This document shows positions 1-7,225 of a DNA stretch of 15,994 bases, piece after piece (position 1 is the stretch's first letter; each line of letters begins with the position of its first letter). Both the position numbers and the translations under genes were made by a program. The stretch lies in the NCBI GenBank assembly GCA_017516785.1, contig JAFXAV010000068.1, positions 1 to 15,994 of the forward strand. The letters are read 5' to 3'. The notes beneath the pieces were generated by a model, which saw only the letters and a program-made list of their open reading frames with translations, was not told where the DNA came from and did not search any database. The DNA comes from Oscillospiraceae bacterium. Lineage in GTDB: Bacteria; Bacillota_A; Clostridia; Oscillospirales; Oscillospiraceae.

Positions 1-393
1 AAGGCTACTAAGAAGGTTATCAAGCGCCGTCGCGAGCGCAAGAACATTGAAAAGGGCGCTGCTCATATCCGCTCCTCTTTCAACAACACCATGGTTACTA
101 TCACTGACCTGAACGGCAACGCCCTGTCCTGGGCTTCCTCCGGCGGTCTGGGTTTCCGTGGCTCCCGTAAGTCCACTCCCTTCGCAGCACAGACTGCTGC
201 TGAGACTGCCGCCAAGGCAGCCATCGAAGGCTGTGGCCTGAAGACCGTTGAGGTTTATGTCAAGGGTCCCGGCCAGGGACGTGAGGCTGCTATCCGCGCC
301 CTGCAGTCCGCTGGTCTGGAAGTTGTTTCCATCAAGGACGTCACTCCCATTCCTCACAATGGCTGCCGTCCCCCCAAGCGCCGTCGCGTCTGA
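1..393 (+). CDS. rpsK: 30S ribosomal protein S11, 5' end cut by the window
   Basis: Small-subunit protein S11 sits on the platform of the 30S subunit and contacts 16S rRNA near the mRNA exit. The open frame runs from base 1 to a TGA at 391-393 and shows 130 codons. S11 is usually about 130 residues, so probably only the initiator and one or two further codons are missing. The visible start is a basic tail ([19 protein letters not shown]), followed by the family core with [10 protein letters not shown] and the [14 protein letters not shown] stretch, and it ends in the basic CRPPKRRRV tail. An internal ATG at 91 is not the start, because conserved S11 sequence continues upstream of it. rpsD follows after 26 nt, so both are on one alpha-operon transcript. 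Identification is secure. Confidence 0.97.
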   Translation, partial: KATKKVIKRRRERKNIEKGAAHIRSSFNNTMVTITDLNGNALSWASSGGLGFRGSRKSTPFAAQTAAETAAKAAIEGCGLKTVEVYVKGPGQGREAAIRALQSAGLEVVSIKDVTPIPHNGCRPPKRRRV

Positions 394-419
394 TTTTGCA
401 ATAGGAGGAATATTGAATT

Positions 420-1016
420 ATGGCTAAGAATATGCAGCCCGTTCTGAAGCGTTGCAGAACTCTGGGCGTTTCTCCTGCCGCAATGGGTTACAACAAGACT
501 TCCAACAAGAACCCCGGTGGCCAGAGAAGAGCCAAGAAGTCTGAGTACGCTACTCAGCTGACCGAGAAGCAGAAGGTCAAGTTTGTTTATGGTATCCAGG
601 AGAAGCAGTTCCGTAACTACTACGAAAAGGCTTCCCGCATGGCAGGTAACACCGGCGAAGAGCTGCTGACTCTCGTCGAGCGCCGTCTGGACAACGTTGT
701 TTATCGTCTGGGCTTCGCTAACTCCCGCCGCCAGGCTCGCCAGCTGGTGAACCATGGTCATTTCACTGTCAACGGCAACCGCGTCAACATCCCCAGCTAC
801 CTGATCAAGAATGGTGATGTGATTGCTGTTTCCGAAAAGTCCGCTTCCAACAACTTCTTCAAGGCACTGAAGGAAGCTGATGCTTTCGTTGCTGCTCCCA
901 AGTGGCTGGACCGCGATGCTGCCAACCTGACCGGTAAGGTCATCGCTATGCCCACTAAGGCGGATATCGACTTCGACATCGCTGTGCACCTGATCGTCGA
1001 GTTGTACTCCAAGTAA
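420..1016 (+). CDS. rpsD: 30S ribosomal protein S4
   Basis: Primary 16S rRNA-binding protein that starts assembly of the 30S body; in many bacteria it also autoregulates its own operon. The product is 198 residues, the normal length. The N-terminal domain holds LTEKQKVKFVYGIQEKQFRNYYEKA, matching the family's REKQK..YG..E.QFRNYF signature (written here only as a pattern). The S4 RNA-binding fold covers about residues 88-150, with RRLDNVVYRLGFANSRRQAR and the VNGNRVNIPS turn. The zinc-binding cysteine cluster of C+ forms is absent: only one N-terminal Cys (residue 12) remains, so this is a zinc-free C- version. The start is fixed by AGGAGG at 402-407. Lying between rpsK and rpoA is the arrangement usual in many Clostridia, unlike Bacillus, where rpsD is elsewhere. 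Confidence 0.97.
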   Translation: MAKNMQPVLKRCRTLGVSPAAMGYNKTSNKNPGGQRRAKKSEYATQLTEKQKVKFVYGIQEKQFRNYYEKASRMAGNTGEELLTLVERRLDNVVYRLGFANSRRQARQLVNHGHFTVNGNRVNIPSYLIKNGDVIAVSEKSASNNFFKALKEADAFVAAPKWLDRDAANLTGKVIAMPTKADIDFDIAVHLIVELYSK

Positions 1017-1052
1017 TCAATCCCCTGTATTTTTTGTTCGCATGTTTGTCAA

Positions 1053-1073
1053 GTGGGGCGTATCCCGCCCCAC
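1053..1073 (+). other. GC-rich hairpin between rpsD and rpoA
   Basis: GTGGGGCG at 1053-1060 pairs perfectly with CGCCCCAC at 1066-1073 around a 5-nt loop. No T-run follows, so it is not a standard intrinsic terminator. It sits 37 nt after the rpsD stop and ends 26 nt before rpoA. It could be an mRNA processing or stability element, or set the rpoA to ribosomal-protein ratio. The structure is visible in the sequence; the role is inference. Confidence 0.6.
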
Positions 1074-1099
1074 ACAATTAAGAAGGAGGGTTTTGATTC

Positions 1100-2059
1100 A
1101 TGGTAGAAATTGAAAAGCCTCGCATCACTTGTCTGGATACTCCCGAGGATCCCTCTTATGGCAAGTATGTCGTTGAGCCTCTGGAGCGCGGTTATGGTAT
1201 GACTCTGGGCAACTCCCTGCGTCGTATCCTGCTGAGCAGCCTGCCCGGCTACGCAGCAACTTCCGTGAAGATCCAGGGCGTGCAGCATGAGTTCTCCACT
1301 CTGCCCGGTATCACCGAGGATGTGACTGAGATCGTGCTGAACGTCAAGCGGATCACTCCCAAGCTGCACTGCACCGGCATTAAGACCGTGCACATTGACG
1401 CTGTCGGTCCCTGTGAGGTCACCGCTGGTGATATCAAGGCCGATGCTGAGGTTGAAATCCTGAACCCTGAACTGCATATCTGCACTCTGGGTCCCGACGC
1501 CACTTTTAACATGGAAATCACCCTGTCCCAGGGCCGCGGCTACATCTCTTCCGACCGGAACAAGAATGCCCAGATGCCCATCGGCGTGATTCCCATCGAC
1601 TCCATCTATTCTCCTGTCAAGAAGGTGAATTACACGGTGGAGCCCTGCCGAGTCGGCGATAAGACCGACTTCGACAAGCTGACCATTGAGGTCTGGACTG
1701 ATTCCACCATCACTGCCAAGGATGCCGTTTCCCTCGGCGCCAAGATCCTGAGCGACCATCTGACTGTGTTCACCAACCTGTCTGACACCGTCGCTACTTC
1801 TTCCACCGTCGTGGAGAAGACCACCGATCGGCCCGATGCAAAGCTGGCTATGACCATTGATGAGCTGGATCTGTCTGTCCGCAGCTTCAACTGCCTGAAG
1901 CGCGCCAACATCAACACCGTCGCTGATCTGATCAACAAGACCGGCGAGGACATGATGAAGGTCCGTAACATGGGCAAGAAGTCTCTGGACGAGGTTCAGA
2001 AGAAGCTGGAAATGATGGGCCTGTCCCTCGCCAGCGAAGATTCTGGCAGCAACAACTAA
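1100..2059 (+). CDS. rpoA: DNA-directed RNA polymerase alpha subunit
   Basis: Alpha subunit of RNA polymerase: its N-terminal domain dimerises and nucleates assembly, and its C-terminal domain binds UP elements and activators. At 319 residues it is full length. The N-terminal domain (about 1-225) carries the hallmark [14 protein letters not shown] at 37-50. A linker with a run of Ser, Thr and Val leads to the C-terminal domain (about 250-310), which has [17 protein letters not shown] and the helix-hairpin-helix [12 protein letters not shown] typical of DNA-contacting alpha CTDs. The start has a strong AAGGAGG at 1082-1088, about 11 nt upstream of ATG. It is followed by rplQ after 40 nt, and no terminator lies between them. 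Identification is secure. Confidence 0.98.
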   Translation: MVEIEKPRITCLDTPEDPSYGKYVVEPLERGYGMTLGNSLRRILLSSLPGYAATSVKIQGVQHEFSTLPGITEDVTEIVLNVKRITPKLHCTGIKTVHIDAVGPCEVTAGDIKADAEVEILNPELHICTLGPDATFNMEITLSQGRGYISSDRNKNAQMPIGVIPIDSIYSPVKKVNYTVEPCRVGDKTDFDKLTIEVWTDSTITAKDAVSLGAKILSDHLTVFTNLSDTVATSSTVVEKTTDRPDAKLAMTIDELDLSVRSFNCLKRANINTVADLINKTGEDMMKVRNMGKKSLDEVQKKLEMMGLSLASEDSGSNN

Positions 2060-2099
2060 TTGAAGCTTAGCTTAACCTTTCAAGAAGGAGGAAACGTTC

Positions 2100-2441
2100 A
2101 TGTTCGGCACTCGTAAGCTGGGTAAGACCAGCACTCAGAGAAAGGCTCTGCTGCGTCAGCAGGTTACCGACCTGCTGGAGAACGGCAAGCTGGAAACCAC
2201 TTTCTACCGCGCCAAGGAAGTTCAGCCTGTTGTCGAGAAGATGATCACCCTGGGCAAGAAGGGCGGCCTGTATAACTACCGCAGAGCTCTGTCCTTCATC
2301 ACCAAGGAAGACGTCGCTCACAAGCTGTTCAACGAGATCGCTCCCAAGTATGCTGACCGCAACGGCGGCTACACCAGAGTGACCCGTACCGGCGCCCGTC
2401 GTGGCGATGCTGCTGAAATGGCAGTCATCGAGCTGGTGTAA
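2100..2441 (+). CDS. rplQ: 50S ribosomal protein L17, last gene of the alpha operon
   Basis: Large-subunit protein L17, a component near the polypeptide exit side of the 50S subunit. The 113-residue product is normal for the short bacterial form. It has the N-terminal signature [22 protein letters not shown], the [13 protein letters not shown] segment where the family has a conserved TT..RAKE pattern, and the C-terminal [20 protein letters not shown] motif. AAGGAGG lies about 7-12 nt before the ATG. A terminator at 2463-2496 begins 22 nt after the stop, closing the operon. Identification is secure. Confidence 0.98.
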   Translation: MFGTRKLGKTSTQRKALLRQQVTDLLENGKLETTFYRAKEVQPVVEKMITLGKKGGLYNYRRALSFITKEDVAHKLFNEIAPKYADRNGGYTRVTRTGARRGDAAEMAVIELV

Positions 2442-2462
2442 TCCGGTTTAAGGATAATATTG

Positions 2463-2496
2463 AAAGGACGCACTGCGAAAGCGGCGCGTCCTTTTT
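2463..2496 (+). terminator. Intrinsic terminator of the alpha operon
   Basis: AAAGGACGC at 2463-2471 pairs with GCGTCCTTT at 2486-2494. The stem is extended by CTGC/GCGG around a GAAA tetraloop (2473-2484), and the 3' side runs into a T-tract (2492-2496). It sits directly after rplQ. Confidence 0.92.
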
Positions 2497-2544
2497 GTCT
2501 GTTTGAAGAGAATAAAAAAAGTTTTGGAAATATAAAAATAATTC

Positions 2545-2573
2545 TTGACAAACGGAAAAGAATGTTGTATTAT
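2545..2573 (+). promoter_or_regulatory. Sigma-A promoter of the tRNA-Thr pair
   Basis: TTGACA (2545-2550), a 17-bp spacer, then TATTAT (2568-2573). The -35 box is a perfect consensus match. Transcription should start near 2580, giving a leader of about 28 nt that includes the small hairpin GCGTG/CACGC (2583-2596). No comparable promoter precedes the second tRNA. Confidence 0.9.
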
Positions 2574-2607
2574 ATGCAAGTCGCGTGGGAACACGCCTGA
2601 TGGAAAT

Positions 2608-2683
<76 letters not shown>

Positions 2684-2694
2684 TTCAAAAATAT

Positions 2695-2732
2695 CTGCCT
2701 CGTCGGGAGCAAAATCCCGCCCGGCAGTTTTT
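2695..2732 (+). terminator. Terminator-like hairpin between the two tRNA-Thr genes
   Basis: CTGCC (2695-2699) pairs with GGCAG (2723-2727), and CGGGA pairs with TCCCG inside it. TTTTT (2728-2732) follows directly. The second tRNA begins only 6 nt later with no visible promoter of its own. The second copy must therefore depend on read-through, or the hairpin acts mainly as a processing signal. Confidence 0.8.
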
Positions 2733-2738
2733 ATAGAT

Positions 2739-2814
<76 letters not shown>

Positions 2815-2819
2815 TGAAG

Positions 2820-2846
2820 AACCGCAACCATCAGGTTGCGGTTTTT
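2820..2846 (+). terminator. Intrinsic terminator after the second tRNA-Thr
   Basis: AACCGCAACC (2820-2829) pairs perfectly with GGTTGCGGTT (2834-2843) around ATCA, and the 3' side runs into TTTTT. It closes the tRNA transcription unit. Confidence 0.93.
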
Positions 2847-2915
2847 GTTATCTGATGACAGATTTGAACCATAAAATACGACAAACTAATTTTTAACAAA
2901 GTGTGAAAACAGTGA

Positions 2916-2944
2916 TGGACAAAAATGGGCATCCATGTTATGAT
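2916..2944 (+). promoter_or_regulatory. Promoter of the purine permease gene
   Basis: TGGACA (2916-2921), a 17-bp spacer, then TATGAT (2939-2944), each one base from consensus. The predicted start is near 2951, which leaves an untranslated leader of about 257 nt before the ATG at 3208. Confidence 0.8.
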
Positions 2945-2950
2945 GTTACA

Positions 2951-3207
2951 GAATAGAGGGTGTATGGTCTTTGTGTCAAATGGAATCAGCTGACACAAAG
3001 ACCGGATTTTCTCACGGGCGCAAAGCCCTTGTGTTGTAGAAGAAGCCTGCGTTTTGGGAAATGCATTTCCTTTATAGCTTGTTCCCCAGTGGATTTCGGC
3101 TTTTCAAATTGTGACATTAACCGAATCGTTTTTGCTGTATACCTGACAAGTCACAATGCCTCTCGATAAAAAAGTGAGGTAAAAATCCTATAAAATGGAG
3201 AAAATTT
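2951..3207 (+). promoter_or_regulatory. Long structured 5' leader of the purine permease, class unknown
   Basis: The leader contains successive helices. Helix A is a perfect 13-bp hairpin, 2966-2978 with 2991-3003, with a 12-nt loop. Helix B is GGGC-GCAAA-GCCC at 3016-3028, flanked by CAC/GTG. Helix C is a perfect 14-bp palindrome at 3057-3070. Helix D is GATTTCGG (3092-3099) with CCGAATC (3121-3127), one bulge, followed by five T (3129-3133), and looks like a weak terminator. Helix E is ATTGTGAC (3108-3115) with GTCACAAT (3150-3157). D and E interleave and cannot form together as nested helices, as in a terminator/antiterminator switch. I could not find the purine-riboswitch core or another class I know. 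Helices are seen directly; regulation is inference. Apart from this leader and its promoter, 2847-3207 shows no gene. Confidence 0.6.
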
Positions 3208-4599
3208 ATGAGCAAAGCATCAAAAGGTGGTCGCTTGGATCAGTTCTTTGGTGTAACCAAGATCGGTTCCAACATGAAGACCGAGTTCATGGCTGGTATC
3301 ACTTCCTTTGTTACCATCGCCTATGCTCTCATCGCAAACCCCGGTATCGTCGGCGGTGTTGTCACCGAGAACGCTGATGCCATCAAGAACGGTGTCTTTA
3401 TCGCCACCTGTCTGGGTGCCTTCATCGGTACCTTCCTGTGCGGTGTCTATGCAAAGGTTCCCTTTGTCCAGGCTTCCGGTATGGGTCTGATTTCCTTCTT
3501 CGCATACTCTGTTATCGCAGGCATGGGCTACAGCTACGGCGGCGCCCTGGCCATCGTCCTGGTGTCCGGTATCATCTGTGTGATCCTGACCGTCACCGGC
3601 GTTCGTACGAACATGGTCACTGCAATTCCCGATTCTGTTAAGTCTGCTATGACTGCCGGTATCGGCCTGTTTATCACCATCATCGGCATGAAAAGCGCTG
3701 GTATCGTTGTTGCCAACGCCGGTACCCTGGTTAGCCTGGCTAACTTCGCAGCTTGGAAGGACGGCGCTGATCTGGCTACCACCGTGTTCCCCCCCATTGT
3801 TGCGATCGTTGGTCTGATCGTTATGGCTGCTCTGCAGGTTAAGAAGATCACCGGCAACATCCTGATCGGTATCGTGGTCGCTACCATCGTTGGCATCCCC
3901 CTGGGTGTCACCAGCTTCACAAACTTCGACATGAACATCGGCCAGAAGTTCGTTGACTTCGCCAATGTTTCCTTCCTGGCAGTTGACTTCACTGATATGA
4001 TGAAGAACGGCATTTTCCCAGTCATCATCCTGGTCATCAGCTTCCTGCTGGTCACTATCTTCGACTCTCTGGGCACTCTGCTGGGCGCATGCAAGCAGGC
4101 TGGTCTGGTTGACGAGAACGGCAACGCTCTGTACATGAAGGAATCCATGATGTGTGACTCCATCGCCACCGTCGCCGGCGCTTGCTGCGGTATCTCCACC
4201 GTCGCTACCGTCGTCGAGTGCGGCGCTGGCATCGCTGCAGGCGGCAGGACTGGTATGTCCAGCCTGACCACTGCTCTGTGTTTCCTGGCTGCTATCGTCC
4301 TGGCTCCCGTCATCGCTATTATCCCCTCCGCAGCTACCGCTCCTGCCATGATCTATGTTGGCGTCCTGATGATGGGTTCCATCAAGGGTATTGACTTCGA
4401 CAACATGGAGAACGCTCTGCCCGCATTCTGCACCATCGTTTTCATGCCTTTCACCTACTCCATCGCAAACGGTGTTGCATTCGGTCTGCTGACTGACATC
4501 CTGATCAAGCTGTTCACCGGCAAGGTCAAGAAGATTCACCCTCTGTGCGTGATCATCGTCATCGTCTTCATCATCCGTTTCGCATTCCTGGCTGGCTAA
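3208..4599 (+). CDS. NCS2-family purine permease, AzgA/PbuG type
   Basis: A polytopic inner-membrane proton symporter; AzgA/PbuG relatives import guanine, hypoxanthine and/or adenine. The product is 463 residues, within the usual 430-480. After a short basic N-terminus comes the AzgA signature MKTEFMAGITSFVTIAYALI, then ANPGIV (about 43-48). VPFVQASGMGLISFF (84-98) corresponds to the first half-helix motif; relatives usually read PGMGLNAFF there, so SGMGLISFF is a variant. FDSLGTLLGACKQAGLVDENG starts at 285, and the second substrate-site repeat STVATVVECGAGIAAGGRTG starts at 330, where relatives often have TYVES. The start is chosen from GGAG at 3197-3200, 7 nt before ATG. It is a single-gene unit with a terminator at 4644-4679. 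Family is secure; the exact base transported cannot be read from sequence. Confidence 0.92.
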   Translation: MSKASKGGRLDQFFGVTKIGSNMKTEFMAGITSFVTIAYALIANPGIVGGVVTENADAIKNGVFIATCLGAFIGTFLCGVYAKVPFVQASGMGLISFFAYSVIAGMGYSYGGALAIVLVSGIICVILTVTGVRTNMVTAIPDSVKSAMTAGIGLFITIIGMKSAGIVVANAGTLVSLANFAAWKDGADLATTVFPPIVAIVGLIVMAALQVKKITGNILIGIVVATIVGIPLGVTSFTNFDMNIGQKFVDFANVSFLAVDFTDMMKNGIFPVIILVISFLLVTIFDSLGTLLGACKQAGLVDENGNALYMKESMMCDSIATVAGACCGISTVATVVECGAGIAAGGRTGMSSLTTALCFLAAIVLAPVIAIIPSAATAPAMIYVGVLMMGSIKGIDFDNMENALPAFCTIVFMPFTYSIANGVAFGLLTDILIKLFTGKVKKIHPLCVIIVIVFIIRFAFLAG

Positions 4600-4643
4600 G
4601 CTTTGACTGTAGACTGTTAACAACCAATACTTAACTCATAAGG

Positions 4644-4679
4644 CTTCCGGAACAGCTTCCGCTGATCCGGAGGTTTTTT
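4644..4679 (+). terminator. Intrinsic terminator of the permease gene
   Basis: CTTCCGGA (4644-4651) pairs with TCCGGAGG (4666-4673), with one G-T wobble and a 14-nt loop. Six T (4674-4679) follow directly. Confidence 0.93.
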
Positions 4680-4681
4680 GT

Positions 4682-4709
4682 TTGCAAATCATGCCATTTA
4701 TGGTAAAAT
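4682..4709 (+). promoter_or_regulatory. Promoter of the CLC transporter gene
   Basis: TTGCAA (4682-4687), a 16-bp spacer, then TAAAAT (4704-4709). It lies just past the preceding terminator, so the CLC gene is a separate unit with a leader of about 30 nt. Confidence 0.72.
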
Positions 4710-4744
4710 GTATCCATAAATTGCAAGGAAAGAAGCGGTGAACT

Positions 4745-5992
4745 ATGAACAAGATTGAAAGACGGCATCACCCGGAGCGCTATGTGAAGACCTTCTTCAA
4801 ATGGGGCTTCCTGGGTATCCTGATGGGCTGCATCGGCGGTTTCCTGGGCGGCGTGTTTCACTATGCCCTCCACTTTGTGACGGATGTAAGAGGGGAGTAC
4901 CCCTGGCTTGTCTGGCTGTTGCCCATTGGCGGTCTGCTGACTATTGCGCTGTACCGAATTTTCGGCATGCCTGGTAACCGGGGAACCAATGAAATCATTG
5001 AAGCAATTCTGGAAGACAAGCCCATCAACCCCATGGTGGCGCCGGTGGTGTTCCTTTCCACCTCCATTACCCACTTCTTCGGCGGCTCCGCCGGACGGGA
5101 AGGCGCAGCCCTGCAGATCGGCGGCTCTGTTGCTTCCGGAATCGCAAAGATTTTCAAGCTGGATGAGTATGAGCGAAGCGTTCTGATCATGAGCGGCATG
5201 AGCGCCGTGTTTGCAGGACTTTTTGGCACCCCACTGACAGCTTGTATCTTCGTGCTGGAATTTGCAACCGTGGGCAGAATTTTCTCTCCCGCGCTGGTTC
5301 CCTGTTATCTGTCTGCATTCGTTGCAAGCCTGGGCGCACTGGTTCTGGGTGTCCATCCTGAAACCTATGAGTTGACCATCGGTGTGGAATTCACCCTGGA
5401 CACCACCTGGCGGTTCATGGTGCTGGCAGCGGCAGTTTCCGTACTGGGTGTCATCATGTGCTGGACCTTCCACAAGGCAGAGCATCTGGCCAAGCATTAC
5501 ATTCCCAATATCTGGCTGCGGATTTCCGCCGGCGGTGCTATCGTTGCTTTCCTGACTTTCCTGGTGGGGGATCAGCGGTTCAACGGCGCTGGTATGGACA
5601 TGGCCCTGGCAGCTGTGGGGGGAGAGGCAGACTGGTACTCCTTTATCCTCAAAATGCTCTTCACTGCTGTGACCCTCGGAGCGGGCTTCAAAGGCGGCGA
5701 AATCGTTCCCACCTTCTGCATCGGCGCCACCTTCGGCTGCGTCCTGGGCGGCCTTCTGGGCATCGATCCAGGCCTTGCAGCGGCTCTGGGACTCATCGGC
5801 CTGTTCTGCTGCGCCACCAACTCTCCTGTGGCCACCATCGTCCTGAGCGTGGAGATGTTCGGCAGCACCAATCTGTACCTCTTCGCCCTGATCTGCGTCA
5901 TCTGCTTCGTCCTGTCCGGAAACAGCGGTCTTTACGAAAGCCAGAGAATTGAGTTCAGCAAGACCTCCATGAAGGGAAACAGACGTTATTAA
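4745..5992 (+). CDS. CLC-family anion channel or anion/proton antiporter, divergent
   Basis: Membrane protein of the CLC superfamily, which moves chloride or, in the CLC-F clade, fluoride, often against protons. At 415 residues it is a short form with no cytosolic CBS domains. GSAGREGAALQIGG (114-127) is the GREGP motif with the gating glutamate at about 119. GFKGGEIVPTFCIGA (314-328) replaces the classical GGIFAP and resembles the GGEVTP form of CLC-F proteins. GNRGTNEIIEAI (77-88) stands where GSGIPE normally supplies the chloride-coordinating serine. By eye the residue aligned with the inner proton glutamate (E203 of E. coli ClcA) is Phe173, next to Glu172. These features favour a CLC-F-like or other non-classical branch, but fluoride specificity is not established. 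It is a single gene with its own promoter and terminator. The ATG at 4745 is in context with an AAGAAGCGGTG region. Confidence 0.88.
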   Translation: MNKIERRHHPERYVKTFFKWGFLGILMGCIGGFLGGVFHYALHFVTDVRGEYPWLVWLLPIGGLLTIALYRIFGMPGNRGTNEIIEAILEDKPINPMVAPVVFLSTSITHFFGGSAGREGAALQIGGSVASGIAKIFKLDEYERSVLIMSGMSAVFAGLFGTPLTACIFVLEFATVGRIFSPALVPCYLSAFVASLGALVLGVHPETYELTIGVEFTLDTTWRFMVLAAAVSVLGVIMCWTFHKAEHLAKHYIPNIWLRISAGGAIVAFLTFLVGDQRFNGAGMDMALAAVGGEADWYSFILKMLFTAVTLGAGFKGGEIVPTFCIGATFGCVLGGLLGIDPGLAAALGLIGLFCCATNSPVATIVLSVEMFGSTNLYLFALICVICFVLSGNSGLYESQRIEFSKTSMKGNRRY

Positions 5993-5998
5993 GATCTT

Positions 5999-6029
5999 GA
6001 AAACCGCCCCTGAAGGGCGGTTTTCTTAT
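5999..6029 (+). terminator. Intrinsic terminator of the CLC gene
   Basis: GAAAACCGCCC (5999-6009) pairs perfectly over 11 bp with GGGCGGTTTTC (6015-6025) around a 5-nt loop, and TTATT follows. The A/T ends make it potentially functional in both directions. Confidence 0.92.
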
Positions 6030-6056
6030 TGCATTTTCCCGGGAATATGGTATATT
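6029..6056 (+). promoter_or_regulatory. Promoter of the glycosyltransferase-phosphatase unit
   Basis: TTGCAT (6029-6034), a 16-bp spacer, then TATATT (6051-6056). It starts immediately after the terminator stem. The leader before the ATG at 6107 is about 45 nt. Confidence 0.62.
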
Positions 6057-6106
6057 AAAATAGATTTGAAATGCACACATCACATTTTGAAAGAAGATGA
6101 ATACAT

Positions 6107-7210
6107 ATGAAAGATCTGTCCGGAATTTCCGTGGTTCTGCCTTCCCTGGATCCCGATGAAAAGCTTCATGCGGTTATCGAGGGCCTGCTTGAAGTGGGCT
6201 TTTCCCACATTATTCTGATCAACGACGGCAGCAAGCCCGAGAAGATGCATTATTTCTATGATGCAGCCAATGCCCATCCTGAAATCACCCTGCTGCACCA
6301 TGCGGTGAACCGTGGTAAGGGCGCTGCCCTGAAGACTGCCTTCAACTGGTTCCTGGTGAACCGCCCCGATGGCTTCGGTGTCATCACCGTGGACGGCGAC
6401 AACCAGCACCACAAGCTGGATTGCCGTGCCTGCGCTGAGCATCTGCTGGAAACCGGCCGCCTGACCCTGGGCGTCCGTGACTTTGACCAGAAGGATGTTC
6501 CTGCCCGCAGCAGCTTCGGCAACAAGACCACCTCAGCGGTCTTCAAGATTTTCGTTGGCATGACCATTTCCGATACCCAGACCGGCCTGCGGGCCATTTC
6601 CCGGGAGGATATGAAGACCTTGCTGGGCGTGGAAGGCGACCGTTTTGAGTACGAAACCAACATGCTGCTGGCCATGCAGGCCAAGAACATCCCCTTCGAT
6701 GAGGTGAAGATCCGCACCGTCTACATCGAGGAAAACGCCAGTTCCCATTTCCATCCCATCCGGGATTCCTGGAGAATCTACAAGCTGATCCTGGTCCATT
6801 TCTTCCGGTACACCATCGTGTCCCTGCTCAGCGCCCTCATTGACAACGGCCTCTATGCGCTGCTGTCTTCTGTTCTCAGCAATACTCTGGTGGGTGCTGT
6901 CCTGACCGTTGTCTGCACTGTCTGTGCCCGGACTGTATCCTCCCTGTTCAATTTCTTCATGAACAAGAAGGTGGTTTTCCAGAGCAAGGTTTCCACCGGC
7001 GCGGCGCTGCTGCGCTATTATTGTCTGGCACTGCCCATGCTGATTGCCCAGGCTCTGCTGACCCAGGGCGTTTATGGCCTCTTTGGTATCGGTGACCATC
7101 AGACCGGTCTGCGGACCCTGATCTATGCTGTTGTGATGACGGTGCTGTACATCGTCAGCTACATGTTCCAGCAGCGCTGGGTGTTTGCTCCCGAAAAGAA
7201 CAAGAAGTAA
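6107..7210 (+). CDS. GT2 glycosyltransferase fused to a GtrA-like membrane domain
   Basis: The N-terminal half (about 1-225) is a family 2 glycosyltransferase of the dolichyl/undecaprenyl-phosphate sugar synthase type. Visible motifs are ISVVLPSLDP near the N-terminus, NDGS (39-42), NRGKGAAL (68-75), the metal/nucleotide motif VDGDNQH (95-101), and DTQTGLRAI (156-164). The C-terminal part (about 230-360) is a GtrA-like domain of about four membrane segments with the paired signatures FNFFMNKKVVF (281-291) and QQRWVF (355-360). In known systems a separate GtrB-type enzyme loads a sugar onto a polyprenyl phosphate and GtrA is the proposed flippase; here both are in one 367-residue chain. A PAP2 phosphatase follows after 15 nt. 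Likely role: making and flipping a lipid-linked sugar for envelope glycosylation. The sugar cannot be deduced. Confidence 0.9.
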   Translation: MKDLSGISVVLPSLDPDEKLHAVIEGLLEVGFSHIILINDGSKPEKMHYFYDAANAHPEITLLHHAVNRGKGAALKTAFNWFLVNRPDGFGVITVDGDNQHHKLDCRACAEHLLETGRLTLGVRDFDQKDVPARSSFGNKTTSAVFKIFVGMTISDTQTGLRAISREDMKTLLGVEGDRFEYETNMLLAMQAKNIPFDEVKIRTVYIEENASSHFHPIRDSWRIYKLILVHFFRYTIVSLLSALIDNGLYALLSSVLSNTLVGAVLTVVCTVCARTVSSLFNFFMNKKVVFQSKVSTGAALLRYYCLALPMLIAQALLTQGVYGLFGIGDHQTGLRTLIYAVVMTVLYIVSYMFQQRWVFAPEKNKK

Positions 7211-7225
7211 AAAAGGAGAAACTCC

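Noticed and set aside
3013..3033. Similarity of GGGCGCAAAGCCC to part of the cyclic di-GMP-I riboswitch (GGGACGCAAAGCC)
   Set aside because: Only this short piece resembles it. The upstream stem, the tetraloop and the receptor segment of that riboswitch cannot be found around it.
2960..3169. 69-codon frame (GTG start) and a 9-codon frame (ATG at 2964, MVFVSNGIS) in the permease leader
   Set aside because: The longer frame has no spaced ribosome-binding site and no recognisable sequence. The short one has AGAGGG only 4 nt upstream and lacks a run of codons suggesting attenuation. Both overlap the strong hairpin at 2966-3003.
2951..3207. Purine riboswitch before the permease
   Set aside because: It was expected for this gene family, but the conserved junction strings (such as TTTCTACC and the paired loop sequences) are not present.
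3220..4623. Long minus-strand open frame of 467 codons opposite the purine permease
   Set aside because: It lies fully antisense to a clearly conserved permease. Its translation is an Asp/Gln/His/Gly-rich mixture with no domain, as expected from reading the sense strand's codon bias backwards.
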